From assembly GCA_035645695.1 (NCBI GenBank), contig DASQMC010000022.1:25997-89996 (forward strand): DNA of 64,000 bases. Reading direction: 5' to 3'. The translations under genes were made by a program, and so were the position numbers. The notes beneath the pieces are model-generated. The model saw only the letters and a list, made by a program, of their open reading frames with translations. It made no database searches and was not told the origin of the DNA. This stretch comes from JAIVJZ01 sp035645695. Lineage in GTDB: Bacteria; Acidobacteriota; Blastocatellia; Pyrinomonadales; Pyrinomonadaceae. Of the stretch, positions 55,101 through 62,792 are shown piece after piece (within the stretch, counting starts at the first letter, position 1; the number at the start of each line of letters is the position of its first letter).

Positions 55101-55516
55101 TCCTCGTCTTCCTCGTCTACGCCCTCGCCGATGCCGGGCTGCGCGCGTTCCTGCGCAGACTCCATCTGGCGTTCGCGTTCGAGGCGCGAGCGTTCGATCT
55201 TCTCGGCGGCGGCGCGTGCGGCGGCGGCATCGTCCGCGCCCTCCGTCTTCTTCTTGTCCACGACGATGCGTTCAAATTCTTCTTCCTCGTCGAAGAAATC
55301 GGAGACGTAGAGGAATGCGTCGCGCTCCAGTCCGATGTCGACGAAGGCCGACTGCATGCCGGGCAACACGCGCATGACGCGCCCCTTGTAGATGTTGCCG
55401 ACGATCCCCTGACCGTCCTCGCCGCGTTCGATGTAAAACTCCGTGACCTTGCCGTTCTCGATGATGGCGATCTTCTTTTCGCGCCCGTTGACGCTAACGA
55501 TTAATTCTTTCGACAT
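52163..55516 (-). CDS. rng: Ribonuclease E/G with very large disordered insertion in the S1 domain
   Basis: A 1117-residue endoribonuclease. The S1 domain starts normally (residues 34-95, VGNIYKGRVMRVLPGMQSAF), is broken by an approximately 600-residue low-complexity insertion (about 96-705), and resumes at LITDLLREGQEILVQIAKEP. The catalytic core is intact: 5'-sensor region around 770-830, Asp928 in AIDVN and Asp973 in VLDLIDM (equivalent to E. coli Asp303 and Asp346), and the Zn-link cysteines 1028, 1031 and 1034 (LCSPCQYCQG). It would cleave single-stranded RNA in mRNA decay and rRNA processing. The insertion holds Lys/Ala blocks, an RPDARPD repeat (580-610), an RGG/RGD-like tract (610-650) and four FERxxxD motifs. 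Chloroplast and some actinobacterial RNase E proteins also carry insertions, but this one is unusually long. Confidence 0.93.
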   Translation of the reverse strand: MSKELIVSVNGREKKIAIIENGKVTEFYIERGEDGQGIVGNIYKGRVMRVLPGMQSAFVDIGLERDAFLYVSDFFDEEEEFERIVVDKKKTEGADDAAAARAAAEKIERSRLERERQMESAQERAQPGIGEGVDEEDEEDEETESAQVQPVAAQIATTAPIATFADAEEADTTDTGQRGRRDRKRRGEGGRESFGRESSGRESSGREVGAAASAGGGSGGSSQSPATSFSEDVQARLSAREEINTPFVAADNSFERVVDDEAAVNNGEMFKDARVQERLTDQIHAIEFDMETTTEAEVGSLLSSENISAAGSFERIADDEEETDAPRTVDAVQPAVAASVSAFIDDESEGSALTGAQAQSFERVSDDGEAGAEGVPPATSDEATAPARAGKASKSRRGSSKGKKATTTTAGDETTGETSGETTPAETATTEEAATATTEEAAPKKGGRSRATKEAASKKSPAKGKAASKGTQARRGKAKSGEAAGEATTVGNAPDDAAAEVTGGNATLPDSEAGIKSRRVRDEFARRGGRRRNRRPGGAPGENGGEEDRSNGQAEEIIEPVKMEAETTPVEDVQEAQTEPRADARPESRADARPDARPDTRPDARPDARGRQSRGGRNDRGERSDRGDRGGRGDRGGAERGGSSPERGGSPERSERTDGGGRTEGSSEGVAGRSGGSSEGVAGRSGSGGRSSSSGGSGGGGGRDRRERHTPLITDLLREGQEILVQIAKEPIAAKGARITSHIALPGRFLVYMPTVEHVGVSRKIESDSERVRLRKLIKDIRETEDVPSGGFIVRTAGIGISEQDLRDDARYLVRTWLDIRRMAEKQKAPTLTHKDLDLVQRILRDQLSDDFAAIRVDSEEEYQNIVEFINRIQPRLVKRVKLYTRDEPILEAFGVQAEIDKAIKPRVWLKSGGYLVINQTEALVAIDVNTGKFVGRGGTRLEDTITRTNLEAAEEIARQIRLRDLGGIIVLDLIDMEDRRNRNRVMGALQDALRDDKSPTKVLSFNDFGLVIMTRKRVKQSLERTLCSPCQYCQGAGLVKSAQTICYEILDEARRLSRGMNGDGIKQTTLRINPEVARALRSTEGDVLAEIEAYLGAVDITSDERVHQEQFDFAFV

Positions 55517-56498
55517 GAGAAAAATTTTGACTCCTGATGCGATCCTCCGGCGCGTCTTTCGCCATGCGAAAAGCGGCGGGCGTGGTGTGGAAATAGTGCG
55601 GGCGACTGGCGTGTGCGCGCTCGCTTGTATTGTTCAGTGTCGGGCGCGGGCGTTCGGTACCTCGCGACGGAAGCGGCGACGCCGCCGAAGCGTCGGGCGC
55701 GTGTGGAAGATTAGATGAGTTGGAATTTTGAGGCCGACGGTGAGACTCGTGCTCAAGACAAACGACTGTTCTGCGGCGATAGGAGGAAAGCGGGCTTCAC
55801 GTTGCCACGGCAGCGTGTGCCCGGCCGTAACGTGCGCCGCTTCCGCCTGAGCGGAAAAGCGATTTGAACTGTTCACCTGAAACTCCGTCGAGCCGTCTGG
55901 GCGTGCGGCGTGTGAGAGCAGACGCGGGCGGCGCGCGGTTGACAACGGCGGCGCGCGTATAAATCGCGCCGCGCGGACATGTCACCCTCCGGCCTGACGT
56001 TTCTTGACTCTCGCAAGCAACAGCGGACGGCCTCCGGCGTCGGGTGCGTTCAAACGCGCGCCCCACGCGGCCGTCAACGGCTTCAAACATCTCATCAACC
56101 ATCGCGGAACCGTTGCCCGCGACGCTGTTAAAAAATCGTCTCGTCTTCTAGCGGGGTGCGAGATTGAATCTTATCGAGACTCAAAAGCGCGTCCGCACCG
56201 CGCCGGTAAATCCGGCTGGGACGAGGCACGGGGAGTATAACCGACGCCCCTGCGAAACGCGAGTAAAGACGCGCGCTACGGCGTCTGGGGCGCACGCCGC
56301 AGCGCGCGTCGCCGCTTCGCACCTGCGGCGCACGACCGGCATGCGGCGACGTTGACCTGCGGAAGATTTCGGAGATAATGGCTCGCGCGTAATTCAAGAC
56401 GACGCGGCGCGCCGAGTTTCCCCTGCTTCATCTTCCGCGCGGGCCTCGCCACGCATATCCGATTCAAAAATTCCAACTCGTATCAGGAGAGCATAAAT
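55517..56498. other. 982-bp gene-free region upstream of RNase E/G and the OmpA-like gene
   Basis: No convincing gene. Minus frames at 55634-55945 and 55797-56102 are Arg/Ala-rich and look like GC-rich noise. The region is probably divergent regulatory space and an untranslated leader; RNase E genes often have long autoregulatory leaders. No repeat hairpin was seen. Confidence 0.5.
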
Positions 56499-57332
56499 AT
56501 GAAACTCAACTATGGTCGTCTGTCCGCGCCCATGCTGCTGCTGTTCGCCGCGCTGGCTTTGATCTCGCACGGCGGCGCGAACGCCCCCGCCTCGGCCGCG
56601 CCACCGCTGTCGCCCGCCGCGACCGCTTCCGCCGAACAGCAGTGTCCTACAGTCTCGGTCTCCTGCCCGGACACGGCGGCCGAGAACCTTGAGGACGCCC
56701 TGACGTTTACGGCGAACGTGAGCGGCGGCGACCCGAGCGTGACCCCGACCTTCAACTGGACGGTCTCGGCAGGCACGATCAGTTCGGGGCAGGGCACTTC
56801 CTCAATCAAGGTAGATACGACGGGCATCGGCGGGCAGACCGTGACGGCGACGGTTGACGTGGGCGGTTTCCCGCGCGAGTGCCGCACCTCAAACTCCTGC
56901 ACGACCGGCATCGCCAAAAAGAGCGCGCCGGCCGTCAAGTTCGGCGAATACGTTACAAACGACCTGAGCGCGAACAAGGCGCAACTCGACAGGTTTGTCC
57001 TCGCACTACAGCAAGACCCGGCGGCGCAGGGCTACCTCATCGCCTATGGCGGCCGCACGAGCCAACCCGCCGACGCGCAGAAAGCCGCCGACAACGCGAC
57101 CGATTACACTATCAACACGCGGAAACTCGACGGCGCGCGCACGTTGTCCGGCGTCGGCGGCTATCGCGAGCGGCCGACCGTCGAACTCTGGATCGCGCCG
57201 CCGGGAGCGACGCCCCCGCTGGCGACTCCTACAGTGCTTCCGAAAGACGTGAAGCCCGCGCCCGCGAAGCCCGCGACGAAGCCTGCGGCGTTGCCTGCCG
57301 CGAAGCCCGCGCCGAAGGGTAAGAAGTCTTAA
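56499..57332 (+). CDS. Exported Ig-like/OmpA-like protein
   Basis: A 277-residue protein with an AGGAGAG ribosome site and a signal peptide (residues about 8-33, SAPMLLLFAALALISHGGAN). Residues about 48-125 (CPTVSVSCPD, then LTFTANVSGGDPSVTPTFNW) are an Ig/PKD-like beta-sandwich. Residues about 147-235 (VKFGEYVTNDLSANKAQLDR; QGYLIAYGGR; RTLSGVGGYRERPTVELWI) look like an OmpA-like fold common in Acidobacteriota, though the peptidoglycan-binding Asp/Arg pair is not clear. The C-terminal 40 residues are an Ala/Pro/Lys tail. It is probably anchored at or near the outer membrane or cell wall. Confidence 0.7.
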   Translation: MKLNYGRLSAPMLLLFAALALISHGGANAPASAAPPLSPAATASAEQQCPTVSVSCPDTAAENLEDALTFTANVSGGDPSVTPTFNWTVSAGTISSGQGTSSIKVDTTGIGGQTVTATVDVGGFPRECRTSNSCTTGIAKKSAPAVKFGEYVTNDLSANKAQLDRFVLALQQDPAAQGYLIAYGGRTSQPADAQKAADNATDYTINTRKLDGARTLSGVGGYRERPTVELWIAPPGATPPLATPTVLPKDVKPAPAKPATKPAALPAAKPAPKGKKS

Positions 57333-57751
57333 AGGCGGCGAAAAGTTTCGCGGCGGCACACGAAGATCAAGGGGCGGCGTGCGGATGTCACGTCGCCCCT
57401 CAACGCTTATCGACCGGCGTGATGAAAGTTAGTCGTCCGCAGCCTCTCGCCCGCGAAAAAACTGACCGCTTATCACTTTGGGAGAGGAATCAGGAAAGGA
57501 TTCATAGCCGGACACGCTTTGCCGGGTGCGCGAACGTCCCACCCGTTGCCGGAGTTAACCTACACGGGTGAGGGTACCGTTGGCAGATGGGCGGGGAGCG
57601 CGCGGGGCGACGCTATTTCGCAGGTAGACTGCATGGCATTGTTGGATTCCGCCGTCGTTCGGCTTGCCCTGCGCAGGCTGGCGCAATATGGCGGGGTCTG
57701 CCGCGGCTGACATGAAGGCGAGGGCGAGTGTAATTCCCATAGATACGGAAA

Positions 57752-57874
57752 TGGAAAAGCGGCACCGATTCTCACTTCGGTGCCGCCCACCACACGATCT
57801 TTTGAGGATCATGAGGTCGCGCAAGACACCCACCTTGCGCGGCGACGGGCCATTTGAGGTAAACCCGCCATGTA
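57752..57874 (-). ncRNA. Candidate small structured RNA inside the mobile element
   Basis: A near-consensus promoter (TTGAAA at 57903-57908, 16-nt spacer, TAGAAT at 57881-57886) is followed after about 110 nt by a 10-bp hairpin and TTTT. Between them lie a CGCGCAAG/CTTGCGCG hairpin and a GATC/GATC hairpin. No good reading frame is present. The 5' end is estimated from the promoter. No Rfam match is claimed. Confidence 0.45.
57755..57786 (-). terminator. Terminator of the candidate RNA
   Basis: A 10-bp perfect stem (57759-57768 with 57777-57786), 8-nt loop, then TTTTCC on the minus strand. Confidence 0.7.
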
Positions 57875-57880
57875 AATCCG

Positions 57881-57908
57881 ATTCTATCAGAAGCCGGCTT
57901 TTTTTCAA
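57881..57908 (-). promoter_or_regulatory. Promoter within the mobile element
   Basis: TTGAAA-16 nt-TAGAAT on the minus strand, pointing at the candidate small RNA. Confidence 0.6.
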
Positions 57909-58133
57909 GAGCCGCGCTTCGACTATCACGCGGAAAATCATTTGAGTTTCGTGCATCTCGGTTGCATAAGATTTTATTGCGATGCTCTTGATGAGACGCT
58001 TTTAACAGCGAATGTCGCGGCAACTTAATCTCACCACCCGGTTTGTAAGAGAGCGCCTGCTGCCACCACGACTCAGAGTCTTCAAGTGGTTGACCGCTCC
58101 CCAAAAGTGATAAGCGGTCAGAGCGAAAAAATA

Positions 58134-58162
58134 TTGACTCGGAATCTGAAAGAGAGTAGTTT
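58134..58162 (+). promoter_or_regulatory. Promoter of the CHRD/PEP-CTERM gene
   Basis: TTGACT (58134-58139), a 17-nt spacer, TAGTTT (58157-58162). The -35 box begins 3 bp after the right flanking repeat of the mobile element, so the insertion sits directly against this promoter. Confidence 0.45.
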
Positions 58163-58212
58163 TCCCGTCCTAACCGTGCGGCAATAAGTTGATTCACAGA
58201 AAGAGGTGTGTG

Positions 58213-58836
58213 ATGAAGAGGATAGTTGCCCTTCTCGTCTTTGTGGCGGCCTTTGCGGCGTTTGCAGGGGTGGCGAAAGCAGACCCGCTGGTCTTCACGG
58301 CGACGCTTTCCGGCGCGAACGAAAGGCCGAACCCGGCGAATTCTCCCGGCACAGGCTTCGCCACTGTCACAGTGGACGGTAACATCATGACCGTCAACGT
58401 CAGCTTCAGCGGTTTGGTGAGTACGACGGCCAACGGCTCGCCGAGCGGTGTGACCGCCGCGCACATACACTGTTGCGCCCCGGCGACGGGAACCGCCGGT
58501 GTCGCCACGCCGGTTCCGACGTTTCCGGGCTTTCCCTCCGGCGTCACCTCCGGCGCTTACACAAACACTTTCGATCTCACGCTCGCTTCCTCTTATAACC
58601 CTGCCTTCATCAACGCGAACGGCGGCACGGTGGAAGGAGCGCGCCTTGCTTTGCTCAACGGCCTTCAAGCGGGACAGACCTACTTCAACATCCACAGCAA
58701 CGCCTTTCCGGGCGGCGAGATTCGCGGGCAGCTTCAACCCGTGCCCGAACCCGCCACGCTCATCCTGCTGGGCACGGGGCTGGCAGGAGCGGCGTTGCGC
58801 ATGCGCAAAAAGCGCAGAGACGGCGCCACGGAGTAG
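58213..58836 (+). CDS. CHRD-domain protein with PEP-CTERM sorting signal
   Basis: A 207-residue exported protein with AAAGAGGTG before the ATG at 58213. A signal peptide (residues about 3-23) leads to a CHRD-like beta domain (FTATLSGANERPNPANSPGT; AAHIHCCAP; GQTYFNIHSNAFPGGEIRGQ). The C-terminus is a textbook PEP-CTERM tail: VPEPATLILLGTGLAGAALR followed by basic residues, which an exosortase cleaves. This implies an exosortase/EPS system elsewhere in the genome. It lies next to the mobile element and ends at an extremely long hairpin. Confidence 0.88.
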   Translation: MKRIVALLVFVAAFAAFAGVAKADPLVFTATLSGANERPNPANSPGTGFATVTVDGNIMTVNVSFSGLVSTTANGSPSGVTAAHIHCCAPATGTAGVATPVPTFPGFPSGVTSGAYTNTFDLTLASSYNPAFINANGGTVEGARLALLNGLQAGQTYFNIHSNAFPGGEIRGQLQPVPEPATLILLGTGLAGAALRMRKKRRDGATE

Positions 58837-58851
58837 GCGTCTTTTTACCCG

Positions 58852-58931
58852 CTCAACTTCAAGGGTAAGCGCGAACGGCACGGGGAACTCGTAAGTTCAC
58901 CGTGCCGTTCGCGCTTACCCTTGAAGTTGAG
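58852..58931. terminator. Very long perfect hairpin between convergent genes
   Basis: A 32-bp perfect stem (58852-58883 with 58900-58931), extended inward by a further 5 bp (58885-58889 with 58894-58898) across one mismatch. It separates the CHRD gene from rodA and would form a cruciform or a bidirectional terminator. Confidence 0.8.
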
Positions 58932-58941
58932 TGCAGACCTG

Positions 58942-60066
58942 TCAGTTGACGAAGCGGCGCAGTTGGACGCTGACGGCGAAGCCGATGGCGATGAAGGTGG
59001 CGAGGACTGAGGAGAGCCCCGCGCTCATCATCGGGAGCGGCACGCCGATGACGGGCAGGATGCCGAGCGCCATGCCGACGTTGATGAAAATCTGGAACGC
59101 CAACCCGCCGACGATTGCCATGATGACGAGCATTCCGGCGCGGTCGGGCGCGCGCAGTGCGCCCATCAAAAGGCGCGAGAGCAACACGGCGTAGGCGACG
59201 AGCAGGAGGATCGAGCCGATGAAGCCGGTGCGCTCGGCCGTCACTGCGAAGATGAAATCCGAGTGCGGTTCGGGGAGGAATTTCAGACGGCTCTGCGAGT
59301 ATTCGGTCGAGCCGCCGCCCGTGCCCGCCACGCCGCCCTTGCCGACCGAGAGGATCGATTGATAAGTCTGGTAGCCATAGCCGCGCCGGTCGGCTTTTTC
59401 GGGGTCGAGGATGGCTTGAATGCGTTGCTGCTGGTAGTTCTTGATCTTGCCCGTTCTGACGCCGACGACGTAGGCCGCTGGAATCAGCACCACGCTCAGG
59501 GCGAGGGCGGAGAGGACAAGCCACATCCGAACTGACGACAGAAAGAGGACGACGGCAAGCAGCGGCAGGTAAGTGATGACCTGCCCGGCATCCGGTTCAA
59601 GCAGGATCAATCCGATGGGCAGGGCGAGGATGCCGACGCCGACGGCGATCTCCATCCAACCGAGCGCCCCCGACCGATGCCTGCTGTAGTAGTAGGCCAA
59701 CATCAGCACGGTCGGAATCTTGACGAACTCGGACGGCTGAAACTGGCCGACGACCGGCATCCTGATCCAGCATTGCTGCCCGTTGATCCTGATGCCGATG
59801 CCGGGAATCAGCACGATCACGAGCAGGAAGAGGCCGAACAGGTAGAAGGCGGGCGCGAAGTGTACGAGCTTGCGGTAGTCCGTGAAGGCCACGGCGAAGA
59901 GAGCGACGAGCGAAATGCCCAGCCCGATAAGTTGTTTCTTCCAGTAATTCTCAAGCGGCTGCGCGTTGTGAATCTGCCACGTGCCGAAGAAAACGATGCC
60001 CGTCGCCAGCAGCGTCAGCAACCAGTCGAAATCACGAAAGCGGCCTTTTTCTAAAATTGCGACCAT
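58942..60066 (-). CDS. rodA: SEDS peptidoglycan polymerase RodA
   Basis: A 374-residue inner-membrane protein with about ten TM helices. It has the SEDS pattern: GIRINGQQCWIRMP, QPSEFVKIPTVLMLAYY, LLEPDAGQVITYLPL, and SDFIFAVTAERTGFIGS, followed by GGLAFQIFINVGMALGILPV. It is a glycosyltransferase that elongates glycan strands in side-wall growth and partners with PBP2, encoded immediately upstream. The end of the gene lies 10 bp from the long hairpin at 58852. Confidence 0.95.
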   Translation of the reverse strand: MVAILEKGRFRDFDWLLTLLATGIVFFGTWQIHNAQPLENYWKKQLIGLGISLVALFAVAFTDYRKLVHFAPAFYLFGLFLLVIVLIPGIGIRINGQQCWIRMPVVGQFQPSEFVKIPTVLMLAYYYSRHRSGALGWMEIAVGVGILALPIGLILLEPDAGQVITYLPLLAVVLFLSSVRMWLVLSALALSVVLIPAAYVVGVRTGKIKNYQQQRIQAILDPEKADRRGYGYQTYQSILSVGKGGVAGTGGGSTEYSQSRLKFLPEPHSDFIFAVTAERTGFIGSILLLVAYAVLLSRLLMGALRAPDRAGMLVIMAIVGGLAFQIFINVGMALGILPVIGVPLPMMSAGLSSVLATFIAIGFAVSVQLRRFVN

Positions 60067-60132
60067 AAAACTTGTAAGCTGTCAGCTATCGGCCGTCGGC
60101 GGATCAGGTTGGATGCGCTGACGGTTGAGTGC

Positions 60133-62073
60133 TTAGTGAAGCTCGCCCTGTGGAATCACGGGCTTGCTCTGCGCGCCTTCCGGCTGCGGTGCGTCCGGCC
60201 GCGTCTTGCGATAGTAAACCTCGTAGACGGCTCTCGACGCGGGGGCCGCAAACTTGCCGCCGAAGCCCACGTTTTCGACGAGCGCGATAGAGGCGATTTC
60301 GGGGTTGTGGGCGGGCGCGTAGGCGACGAACCACGAATGGTCTTTGTTCTCGCCCACGTCCTTGCCGAGCGAGACGACCTGCGCCGTGCCGGTCTTGCCC
60401 GCCACGTCAAAGCCCTCTATCCGCATCGCGCCGCCCGTGCCGCCCGCGTTCACCACCTGCCACATGCCTTCGACGACCAACCGGTGATGATCAGGCGCAA
60501 TGGGCACGATTTTCGGGTTGGGGCGCGACTGGTCGAGCGGCGTGAAGGTGCGCGCCTCTCGCGCCGGGCGATAATCGAACTTGCCCGCTTCGCCCATCGC
60601 CGGGATCGCGCGCACCTCTTTCAGAAGGTGCGGCACGTAGAGTTGGCCGCCGACGCTGATGCCGGCAATCGTGCGCAGCATCGAGAGCGGCGTCATGTTC
60701 TCGTAAACCTGCCCGAAGGAGGCGAACACCGTGTCTATATCGCCCCACTCGGCGGCCTTCGGCTGGAACTTCTTTTTGAACTCGCGCGAGGGCGTCCAGC
60801 TAATCAACTCGTGCGGCAGATCGACGCCCGTGCGTTTGTTGAGATCGAACTCGTCCACCATCTCCATGATGCCTTCGAGTTTCATCTTCAGGCCGAGGCG
60901 ATAGAAATAACCGTCGCAGGAATGCTTGATCGCCGTGCGCACCTCGGGCGTGCCGTGATGCCCCATGCAGCGCGTGAACTTGTTGCCGACGGTGATGCCG
61001 CCGCCGCAGACGAGGCCGGAGTTCTCCGTCGTGATCTGCCCCTGTTTCAGACCGGCCACGGCCATCGGAATCTTCCAGGTCGAACCGGGCGGGTAACGGC
61101 CACGGATGGCGCGATTGTAGAGCGGGCGTTTCGGGTCTCTGATTAGCCCGGCATATTCGGCGCGTCCCGCTTTGGTGGAGATGCGCTGGGAGAAGAGGTT
61201 CGGGTCGAAGGTGGGGGCGGAAGCCATCACGAGAATCTCGCCGTTGCGCGGGTCAACCGAGATGATCACGCCGCGCCCGGAAGGCGAGTTGCGCAGTTGC
61301 TCCTCGGCCTTCTCCTGCAAATCCAGATCAATCGTCGTCACCATGTCCTGACCGGGCTGCGGCGGCATTTTCTCGATCTCGTCCTGAATCCGCCCGCGGC
61401 TGTCAACGACCACTTTGCGGTAGCCATCGCGCCCGCGCAGGTAGTTATCGTAGGTGGCTTCCAGTCCTTCCTGCCCGATGATGTCGCCCGGCTTGAGACC
61501 CTTCGCCCTGTACTCCTCGCGCTCCAACTGCTTCGGATTGACTTCGGCCACGTAGCCGAGAACGTGCGCCAGCACGCCGTTTTCCGGGTAACGACGCTGC
61601 GGTTGCTGCTCGATGCGCAGTTCCGGGTGTTCAAACGCCTGCCGCGCCTCGACCCACTGGATGTCGGCCATTGTCGCGTTCTGCTTGATGATGATCGACT
61701 CGAAGGCGGGCTGCGATTTGATCTGGTCGAAGCGGGTGCGCAACGACTCGGGGTCAATGTCGAGCGCGGCGGAGAGCGGGGCGACGAGCGCGCTGTAATC
61801 CTTGCCCTTCATCTCCTCGCGCGAGAGGATGACGTTGTAGATCGGTCGCGAATCGACGAGTATGCGCCCGTGGCGGTCGAAGATCGTGCCGCGCTGCGCC
61901 GGGATGGGCAGCAGGCGCACGCGCTGGTTCTCCGCGCGCTCGGCGTAATACGAGCCGTGTACGACTTGCAGGAAGTAGAGCCTCACGCCCAGCACGGCCA
62001 GCAGCACGAACACGATCACCTGAATGATCCGCAGCCGCACGCGCAAATTTTGCGATTCGTCGTGGAATTTCAT
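60133..62073 (-). CDS. mrdA: Penicillin-binding protein 2
   Basis: A 646-residue class-B PBP, the elongation transpeptidase working with RodA. An N-terminal anchor (residues about 13-40), a pedestal region (RGTIFDRHGRILVDSRPIYN) and the transpeptidase domain are visible. Active-site motifs are STWK at 331-334 (catalytic Ser331), SCD at 385-387 and KTGTAQ nearer the C-terminus. The length is typical. It lies between mreD and rodA in the order mreC-mreD-pbp2-rodA, a conserved cell-shape operon; a GTGACA repeat hairpin separates it from mreD. Confidence 0.95.
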   Translation of the reverse strand: MKFHDESQNLRVRLRIIQVIVFVLLAVLGVRLYFLQVVHGSYYAERAENQRVRLLPIPAQRGTIFDRHGRILVDSRPIYNVILSREEMKGKDYSALVAPLSAALDIDPESLRTRFDQIKSQPAFESIIIKQNATMADIQWVEARQAFEHPELRIEQQPQRRYPENGVLAHVLGYVAEVNPKQLEREEYRAKGLKPGDIIGQEGLEATYDNYLRGRDGYRKVVVDSRGRIQDEIEKMPPQPGQDMVTTIDLDLQEKAEEQLRNSPSGRGVIISVDPRNGEILVMASAPTFDPNLFSQRISTKAGRAEYAGLIRDPKRPLYNRAIRGRYPPGSTWKIPMAVAGLKQGQITTENSGLVCGGGITVGNKFTRCMGHHGTPEVRTAIKHSCDGYFYRLGLKMKLEGIMEMVDEFDLNKRTGVDLPHELISWTPSREFKKKFQPKAAEWGDIDTVFASFGQVYENMTPLSMLRTIAGISVGGQLYVPHLLKEVRAIPAMGEAGKFDYRPAREARTFTPLDQSRPNPKIVPIAPDHHRLVVEGMWQVVNAGGTGGAMRIEGFDVAGKTGTAQVVSLGKDVGENKDHSWFVAYAPAHNPEIASIALVENVGFGGKFAAPASRAVYEVYYRKTRPDAPQPEGAQSKPVIPQGELH

Positions 62074-62075
62074 AA

Positions 62076-62172
62076 GACAAGTGACAAGTGACAGGTGACG
62101 GGTGACAGGTTGGAATAGATGGTCAAGTAAGTTCCCTCAGGGGATTTTATCCTGTCACCCGTCACCTGTCAC
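62076..62172. repeat. STRR hairpin, GTGACAG family (mreD-pbp2)
   Basis: GACAAGTGACAAGTGACAGG and further units on the left, CCTGTCACCCGTCACCTGTC on the right, with a longer loop than other members. Translation of pbp2 begins right next to it. Confidence 0.88.
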
Positions 62173-62178
62173 TGTTTA

Positions 62179-62712
62179 CTACCTCCGGCTGACCAGACTG
62201 CGGCGCGCGGCGCGGCGGCGGAAGGCGAATTGGCGACGTTGGCGTCCACGGTCGCTAAAGAAAATGTCGAACATGTAAAAGATGAAAGTGCCGGCGATGG
62301 TGGTCGCGATCATCTTGTAGGCCGCCGTTTCGGCAAAGGGCACGAGCGACGGCTGACCGAGCATGCGGTGGAGCAACACGATGATGATGGCATCAAGCGC
62401 AACCGCACCAGCTAAGACGGGGATTCTCGCCAGAGGGTTGTCGAGCATCACGCGCGTTACGAGCGCGGCGATGAGATAGGCGATGAGCGTCTTGGAAAAC
62501 CCGTTCGCGCCGAGCAGCCCCTTGCTGAAAAAGTCTGTGGCGAGTCCGGCCACGAACCCGACGATGAGAGCCTGCACCACGTCGCGCCGGAGCGCAAAGT
62601 AGGTGACGACGATGAGCGGCAGATCGAGGTGAACCAGCGGCGTCCAGACGAGGCGCAAGTTCGTCTGCAACAAAACGGCGAGCGCGACACAAACGGCGAT
62701 CTTCAGTCTCAT
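62179..62712 (-). CDS. mreD: Rod-shape determining protein MreD
   Basis: A 177-residue inner-membrane protein with about five hydrophobic helices (IAVCVALAVLLQTNLRLVW; DLPLIVVTYFALRRDVVQAL; FVAGLATDFFSKGLLGANGF). The GxxxGLATDxFS pattern is typical of MreD. It is a scaffold between MreC and the RodA/PBP2 elongation complex. The C-terminal tail is strongly basic. Repeat hairpins lie on both sides within the operon. Confidence 0.9.
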   Translation of the reverse strand: MRLKIAVCVALAVLLQTNLRLVWTPLVHLDLPLIVVTYFALRRDVVQALIVGFVAGLATDFFSKGLLGANGFSKTLIAYLIAALVTRVMLDNPLARIPVLAGAVALDAIIIVLLHRMLGQPSLVPFAETAAYKMIATTIAGTFIFYMFDIFFSDRGRQRRQFAFRRRAARRSLVSRR

Positions 62713-62792
62713 AACTCGTGAATCGTGAATCGTAAATCGTAAATAGACTAAAGCGGGTTTTCTCTATTCGCGATTTGCGATTCACGAGTTAC
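62713..62792. repeat. STRR hairpin, GAATCGT family (mreC-mreD)
   Basis: GTGAATCGTGAATCGTAAAT and further on the left, CGCGATTTGCGATTCACGAG on the right, loop AAAGCGGGTTTTCTCTATTC. The mreC stop codon falls inside it. Confidence 0.9.

Larger units (their letters stand above)
57462..58121. mobile_element. 660-bp non-autonomous inverted-repeat element (MITE-like)
   Basis: The left end (57462-57484, beginning CTGACCGCTTATCACTTTGG) and right end (58097-58121, ending AAAAGTGATAAGCGGTCAG) are inverted repeats of about 24 bp with two differences. The element is flanked by a direct repeat GCGAAAAAA (57453-57461 and 58123-58131), read as an 8-9-bp target duplication. The right end is itself nearly palindromic (TTGACCGCT ... 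AGCGGTCAG). No transposase frame lies inside, so it would be moved by a relative elsewhere. Inside are a promoter, a structured region and a terminator on the minus strand. Family not identified. Confidence 0.7.

Noticed and set aside
52976..55504. 842-codon plus frame opposite RNase E/G
   Set aside because: It arises because the low-complexity GC-rich insertion has few stops on either strand. The minus frame joins two halves of a known enzyme.
55634..56102. Two minus-strand frames in the RNase E upstream region
   Set aside because: They are Arg/Ala-rich, overlap each other, have no ribosome sites and show no family resemblance.
57555..57740. Small minus frame with a signal-like N-terminus (MGITLALAFMSAAADP) inside the mobile element
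   Set aside because: It has no ribosome site and no family match, and it starts right after a terminator.
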